Positions 57,672 to 64,000 of a stretch of DNA of 64,000 bases are shown here, piece after piece. The stretch spans positions 124,001-188,000 of the forward strand of contig JAWZYV010001829.1 in NCBI GenBank assembly GCA_038373885.1. The letters are read 5' to 3'. Below the pieces are notes generated by a model. It saw nothing but the letters and a program-made list of their open reading frames with translations. It made no database searches and was not told the DNA's origin. This stretch comes from Cheiracanthium punctorium (taxonomy: Eukaryota; Arthropoda; Arachnida; Araneae; Cheiracanthiidae). The position numbers and the translations under genes were made by a program. The first letter of the stretch is position 1, and the number at the start of each line of letters is the position of its first letter.

Positions 57672-58800
57672 CTAGAGGCCAAGGCCCCTAGACTCGCTGC
57701 ACTCTTTTCGTATGAGGCATTCGGCACCTAATAAGGCTTATTCATAAAAAAGGAATAATTTCAACAGACAAAACCCAAAGGTTGGATCAGATAGAGAGTT
57801 ACCGACCTGCACATTGCTTGGTTCTTGCACGTTCCTTGGAACATAAAAATTTAAACTTCTTACTATTTTCAGTTATGGGAAATACATGGAACACTTTGCG
57901 TATTAGCCAATTATGGCGATTTTTCATAATTTGGCGACTTCCGTATATGTATAGTTCATAATTAGCTCTAAGAAAACACTACTACATATGTTTTCTTTGG
58001 TCAAAACAACGGAACAGCTAGGAAAGCTTGCCACCAATGTCGACTTTTCATTATTTGGCGATGTACACATGTTCACAACCTATAATTACTGTAAGGTTCC
58101 TGGAAAACCGTTATCCATATTTTCATATACATAATCCTTTGCAGATTGGTGTATTTAGCACCACGAATTATATCATCTCGACGCGCTGGCAAATATCCAA
58201 AGTGTACTATAACTGCTATAATGGCATATTTAACGCCGCCAAATATTTCTACTTGTAGCAAACACTCTAGCTGGATCGTACCTAATGCTAACAGATCGTA
58301 CCTAAAGCCAAGATGGCGCTTTTAAACTTAGTCACAATTAGTTATTCTGTTTTGGAAAAACGAATAATCGTTAATTCTAAACTCCTGTTGTCTAAGCGAA
58401 CTCACTATTTGAAAATTGTCAACTTTGTGTAACACACTTTGAAATATTTATTTAATATACTTTTTAATTTGGCGTAAAATGGGTGTAATTCTACTTCATG
58501 TTTGTCGATTTCACGCGATTCTACACACTTGGAATTGCTTTGCTGCAAAGGAATGAATTATTTTATGTTGGAGAATATTGTGAAGCCTGGCAAACGTTAT
58601 GCTTATTTTTTCAGATTTTCATTCATTTCTTCTAAAATAATTCGATTTTCGAAATTTAAGTCAGTTTATCAGGTTCCCCAGAATTTTCTGTTGCCGTGGA
58701 AACCTTAGTCGAAACTCAAATCCCCACGGTTTAGGAGGAGATAGCCGAACAAGCTCTTGACAGTGGCGGCGGCGGTGACGGCCGTTACTTATTTTTAGAA
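57672..58800 (-). mobile_element. hairpin-ended repeat family D, copy 4 (longest)
   Basis: Terminal hairpin TAGAGGCCAAGGCCCCTAG, then the family body to CAAATCCCCACGGTTTAGGAG and a GGCGGCGGCGGTGAC tract, ending near TTTTTAGAATA as in copy 1. It lacks the insertion found in copies 2 and 3. No coding. Confidence 0.7.
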
Positions 58801-59745
58801 TATAGAAAATCCCCACAATGGTTTATATAACACTTAAAGTTATTCGTAATTTTAAGTTATAAGAAATTTTTTCCTTATAACATTTAAAATAAATTTGCAG
58901 ATTGGTTATAGCAACCAAGAGCAAAATTCAAAACTCCATCTTTCTACACAAATATTTTTCACAATCGTAATTGTTTCAATTTGATATCAATTGAATTAGA
59001 ATAAATAAGAAAATACTTACATATTATGAAATAGACATTACAATATTTAATCTCATTTTGGTTTATTAAATGGGTGAAAACTGTTCAGATAAACTTCTAA
59101 ACGGTATCCTGAAATTAAAGAATAGGATTTTCAGTAACAAACAAAAGCAAATCAAGTACAATAAAACAATTTTAATCATTTCATTCTTGCTTCCCTTATC
59201 AATATAAAAGTTTTAAAACCTAATTCTATTCGTTTATTATTAACTCTTTTTATAAAATTCAAAATTAAATAATTTTTTCACAAAAATAAAATACTATTTA
59301 GAATTTCTGTATAATTTTATTGAATTTATTATAGTATAAATGAAGTGGAGCTGCGTTATCATATAGCTGGGATCTAAGGCTGATAAAGTAAAGTATTGTT
59401 GTACAAGAAAAATTATCTCATTTCACATAAAAAAAAATGTTTATACACAAATTTTAATGCATATGTAGGTATATAACTCTGAAATAAAAGAATATCCATC
59501 CAGCTGAAGTTATTTATAGCCTTCTTTTATTGAATATATTGTTCTAATTTTGATTCGTCGTTCATTAGTGTTTTTACATACCACGTATTGCGATGGATCG
59601 CCCAAATTAGGCATATGATTCGGCATTACAGATTATGCTTTTGACCAGACATTTCGGGACTTCCACGTGGCTGATGAGATATTCAGGCTTTGGCGTTGAT
59701 ATTTTGAACACACTCCTTTGCATCCAAGTAATCATATGACATAAG
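58801..59745. other. AT-rich, nothing recognised
   Basis: No coding, RNA or element-end signal. Confidence 0.5.
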
Positions 59746-59753
59746 GGCTGAGA

Positions 59754-60175
59754 CAACACCTCCTAGATGTAGAAAGCCTAACAGATTGAACTTTGAAGTC
59801 ATCACTAGGCCTTCAAGTAATGACGCCATCACAGTTTTACTTTCACAAAGTAAAACTGTTTAAAATTTCTGGTGAACGCTACAAATAATAGAAAATATCT
59901 TAAATAAAAAATTAAATTAAAATGTCATACAAAATTATTCATTCCGATCTATTTCCTTATCATATTATCAAATTAGTCATGGTTAAATACTGCCATTTGT
60001 CATAAAATTATATTTTTTATCTCAAATTATTAGAATATTGTTATTTATGAGTAAATTCAACAGAAAATTTCTATAATTTTATTTTATGAAAATAAAACAT
60101 TTAATTGTAAGCGAAAGTTGACATCAAAGCTTGGTGATGTAGTTGTTGTTAGTCTTTCTTAATCTAGGAGGTGTT
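59754..60175 (+). mobile_element. MITE family A, copy 8, full length with 8-bp target duplication
   Basis: It is 422 bp. It starts CAACACCTCCTAGATGTAGA and ends TAATCTAGGAGGTGTT. GGCTGAGA flanks both sides (59746-59753, 60176-60183). A sub-terminal hairpin (GTTTTACTTT CACAAAGTAAAAC) follows the left end. Non-coding. Confidence 0.93.
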
Positions 60176-60467
60176 GGCTGAGATCCCGTTAGTCTGGCTA
60201 TCTCTGAGTAAGATTGTCACACACCTCGGTCGTTGGTCCCGACTCTTCGGGTGCAGAGGAATGTGGCCGAATTGTCAGCGCTATCGCCTGCACATCTCAT
60301 CAACTTCGGCCTTCAATAAATGACGTTACACTTTTTTCAATACTTTTGATTCCCCAGCACTCCTTTCACAAAATCTCACACGCTACCATAGCCAACACTA
60401 CTACCTATATACATAAGACCCGAGGACAAAAGTTTTAATGTTATTACTTGATTTTCTGAGATGATGA

Positions 60468-60796
60468 TATCACAGTTTTCATTTCACAAAGTAAAACCAT
60501 TTAAAATTTCTGGTGAATGATACAAATTTTAGAAAATATCTTAAGTTAAAGATAAAAATTAAAAAACCTTTCTGATAAGAGCTCATTTATTATGATCTAT
60601 TTCTATATCATATTATATAATTAGTGATAGTTAAAATTTCCTATATGTCGTGAAATTAAATTTCTATCTTAAATCATTAAATGTTTTATGCGGGAGTGAA
60701 CTCACCACAAACTTTGAATATTTTTACTTTTTGAAAATAAATGTGTGATGACGCTAAAGGTTTTTGTTCTGAAGTATTGTATATCTAGGAGGTGTT
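60468..60796 (+). repeat. MITE family A, copy 9 (left end missing)
   Basis: Matches from ATATCACAGTTTTCATTTCA to the intact terminus CTAGGAGGTGTTG. It lies less than 300 bp after copy 8 in the same orientation. Confidence 0.7.
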
Positions 60797-60799
60797 GCC

Positions 60800-62580
60800 G
60801 TATCCCTAACACCTCCGTGTCAAACATGTATTACTATTACTTCTAGTAGTTCTGAAACAAAATTGCAACACGTTAGTAGGTTCTGTTGCAGATTTTATTT
60901 TTAAACTAACTGCTTTAATAACATTTGTCAGTATGACAAATTGTCTTGATCCCAAATTCTGTTCATTTCAAAATTTGGTCTGCTGATTTTCCAAAATGTG
61001 CGATGAGTGGCAACAGTGGCACAACTTGTAAAATTTTCAACATTAAAGACATTTTTACGAAAGTTTCGCTATTGATGCATTTTTATCTTTTATTACAGTG
61101 TGTAGTACACCTTGAGAAATCCTAAACATTTTTTATGTGCCTGACATAGTTTACTTGTATTTACGCACAACTGCCAAGTTTTAACTCGTTTTTTTCAATA
61201 TTTCACCAAATTTTTAAGTTCTTTTATGTTAAATTATGAATTCTTATTAAGGCTGGTGTAAAATAGTGTTAAGAAAACAGTATTCATAAAAAAATCCCAG
61301 AAACAAGCAAAAAATTTACATAGCTGAAACAATTCGGGGAACATAAATTACCACTTATCATAAATAGCAATTTTGTGTTGGAAAATTGAATCTTTTGAAT
61401 CGAAACTACTGAGTCCAGCAGATAATATAAGATCTTTATTGATAAAAGTACATAAAAACTTACTGCTTGAGAAAATTGGTTAATTGTATGCCCGGAATTC
61501 TTTCATCTATGATTTTAGTATTAGTAGTTTATCAATGTGACACAATTTCCCCAAACTATAATCTTCATGCTTTCTCCGCAAACCAGACAAGAGCATGTTC
61601 ACTCTTCAAGATTATTCGCCGTTTCACTAGATCAAAATCATTGTGCTCTACGATGCACGAGGTAATTCATTAACCCATTAATAGTAGAGCGAACTGCTAG
61701 CCAACTTTCGCCGTTTGTTCTTTTCTTTTCTTTTCTTTTCTTGCCCCACGGGCACCGAAAGAATCATCCGGAAATAGGCATTAGTTTTGCATCCACACTT
61801 TTCCTGCATTTCAAATAGCCCGAGATTATATGTCTCGACCTCATCAGGAAGTGGAAGGAAATGGATATCAACAATGACATTTCGGAAGGCAGGTAAGAAA
61901 AGCTAGAATTAATAACACACTCTCTCTGATTGTGCTAGGTCACTGATAAACAGTTTTTTTTTTTTTTCGGTAGGAGGAAGAGCTGATCAATATAAATATT
62001 GGAAAACAATAAACTGTATTCTCTTTTACACGGTTTCAAAACACGTGGTTTACAAGAAAAACTGTTTAGGTAGTCTCTTCTGCTTAAACTACAGCGGGAT
62101 ATGTTAACTTAGGATTATTTGTCATTTACTTATTTGTAAGCTGCCTGTTGAAAAGTGATGATTATAACGAATTCAATATGCAGGAAATATTTATTAACAG
62201 GGTATATTCTGTTTTAATCCATATTTTCGTAACAAATAATATAATCTACTTTTGAAATTTATAGTCCAACGTGCAAAGATATTGTTATAAAAATCGCAAT
62301 AATGCCGCCACACCTTTTGTCTAGATAAACTAAATATAAAAATTTCCAAAGCAAATTCCAGTATAAATAAGTAGGAACCTTAGTATAAACAAGTAGTAAA
62401 CAAATTTTAGTAGATGTAACGGCATCAAATTGGTATATTTAAGGATGCTACTATACAAAGCAGCTAGCTGCAATTAATGCGAAGTTTGTATTCGTTTCAA
62501 TTGAAGTGTTCCTGAGTGCGAAGAAGAATCTCAACTGAGAAAACCGTATTTCAGAGTAATACGCTATGCACACATGCAAA
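60800..62580. other. no gene recognised
   Basis: AT-rich. A (CTTTT)n tract lies at 61718-61741. Open frames have no motifs. Confidence 0.5.
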
Positions 62581-62581
62581 C

Positions 62582-62757
62582 TTTAACGGAATATAACAGA
62601 TCACTTTTTCGAACCAATGATTTTTGTGTTAGAACATGTTAAGAAATTCTTGTTTTACAGCATGGCTCGTTAATTCAATTAAAAAAAATACTATAAAAAT
62701 TTACTGTTTCCGAAAAGTGGTTGCTATAAAAAGTGGTATTCCGTAAAGGTTGGTAGC
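62582..62757. repeat. TA-type MITE (family B), decayed copy
   Basis: The right end TTCCGTAAAGGTTGGTAGCTA and inner AAAAGTGGTTGC pair with TAACGGAATATAACAGATCA and CACTTTTTC on the left. It is related to 6493-6667 and abuts MITE copy 10. Confidence 0.55.
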
Positions 62758-62768
62758 TAGGGTTACGC

Positions 62769-63191
62769 CAACACCTCCTAGATAAAGAAAGCCTAACAAC
62801 TCTTACGTCACCAAGCTTTGACGTCATCATTAGGCCTACATTTAAAAGTTTTATTTTCACAAAATAAAACTATAAAAATTTTCTGGTGAATTTACTCATG
62901 AATAACAATATTTTAATAATTTGAGAGAAAAAATATAATTTTCTATCAAATGGCAGTTTTTAACCATGACGAATTAGATAACATGCTAAGGAAATAGATC
63001 CGAATGAACAATTTTCTATGAGAAAGGTATTTTAATTTTAATTTAAGATATTTTCTAATATTTGTAGCATTCACCAGAAATTTTAAATAGTTTTACTTGG
63101 TGAAAGTAAAACTGTGATGACGTCATCAGTTGAAGGCCTAGTGATGACGTAAAAGTTCCAGTTGTTAGGCTTTCTCTATGTAGGAGGTGTT
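62769..63191 (-). mobile_element. MITE family A, copy 10, full length with 8-bp target duplication
   Basis: It is 423 bp with ends CAACACCTCCTAGATAAAGA and TATGTAGGAGGTGTT. GGTTACGC flanks both sides (62761-62768, 63192-63199). The body is in the opposite orientation to copy 8. Confidence 0.93.
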
Positions 63192-63199
63192 GGTTACGC

Positions 63200-64000
63200 A
63201 TGCATCAACATAATCTGCAAGTATACTTTTTATATGTAAACACTTTTTAAAGACAAAACGCTTAAATAGTTCTATAAAATAAATCGCGCAAAAGAAATAA
63301 ATTTAAAATGAATCTGAAAAACTTCCATATTTGAAATATGTGCTATATACTAAAAGCGTATTATAATCCATGCGCCGTCCCTATTTTCATTCCTTACTCC
63401 ATTAAGTTAGAAAGTGTTTAATTATTCGTGAATGTGCGTATTTTTCTTCCTTGTTCCATAAAGCACTTCTTTGGAATCGAAATGTATATTAAATTCGCCT
63501 ACTAAAACTGTTTTGTAATCTTCGTCAGACATTTTCTAACTACATTACTCTCTGTAATAAATTGTAGCGCTTACCATTTGCTAGCCAAATATGGAAGATA
63601 TTGCCCAGCTAATTCAGTTTTGGGGGTTTATTTTTCAGCGGCAAACTTCGCGATAAATTCTCAGATACTGCAAACTTTGGCGAGTTTTATCAATTTATTC
63701 CCACACACATATGGCAAACTTATTGAAAAATATACCAAAAATTTGGCAGCACAGTTCGGTCCACAAAAATTGGGCGACAGGAAAAACCGGCGGGACTGAA
63801 ACAGCACTCTAGTATTAAAGCAAATAAACAAATAAATAAAATTCTATTACTTAGTGATAAGACAATCGCTGAAAATTGATGAATATAACGAAAAATTTTA
63901 TTTTAATATACACGAAACATGAATTAACATGGTATATTGCTCTTTAATTCATATTATCATAAAAATTTTCTATCTTAAAAATTCATCTAAGTAATAAAAC
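63200..64000. other. AT-rich, nothing recognised
   Basis: The frame at 63578-63799 has no family signature or splice support. Confidence 0.5.

Overview
The window looks like non-genic or intronic DNA from a large, AT-rich, transposon-laden animal genome. An arthropod, probably a chelicerate such as a spider, fits best: there are Jockey-type LINE sequence, Tc1/mariner, pogo/Tigger, hAT and piggyBac debris, a Mutator-like transposase of the long arthropod type, tRNA-derived SINEs, and one isolated cadherin exon with introns that must exceed tens of kb. The taxon is an inference; nothing in the sequence fixes it. No complete protein-coding gene is present. Nearly all short open frames are chance frames in AT-rich DNA or pieces of repeats.

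Layout. 1-7.9 kb: a 5'-truncated LINE with a hAT MITE inside it, itself inserted into a MITE; further MITE copies, pogo-like ends and several fold-back repeats, including a perfect 75-bp-arm palindrome at 7486-7641. 7.97-24.47 kb: a 16.5-kb interval whose two ends are matching hAT termini flanked by the same 8-bp sequence, GTTATGAT. Inside it lie a tandem duplication, a Mutator-like transposase relic, four hairpin-ended repeats (three of them around the exon), a Tc1 relic, two pogo/Tigger-type MITEs and the only convincing host exon, a 159-bp phase-0/0 cadherin exon at 18348-18506. 24.5-34.5 kb: MITEs, a second Tc1 transposase relic, SINEs, a THAP-like exon, a 173-bp tandem array and a hAT MITE with perfect target duplication. 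34.5-45 kb: a Tigger-type MITE, a large palindrome, a 91-bp tandem array, hAT-like and piggyBac-like MITEs. 45.4-47.8 kb: a three-level nest (Tigger-type, hAT, hAT). 48-64 kb: a 165-bp tandem array split by an inserted element, a mariner built of two inverted 3' ends and split by a hAT MITE, a 1.3-kb element with CACTGTAAAAAATG-type ends, a fourth hairpin-ended repeat, and the best copies of the main MITE family.

The MITE family with CAACACC/GGTGTT ends occurs about ten times; three copies have exact 8-bp target duplications, all beginning GG. The strongest lead is whether the cadherin exon is a normal host exon between repeats or was carried inside the hAT-bounded interval.
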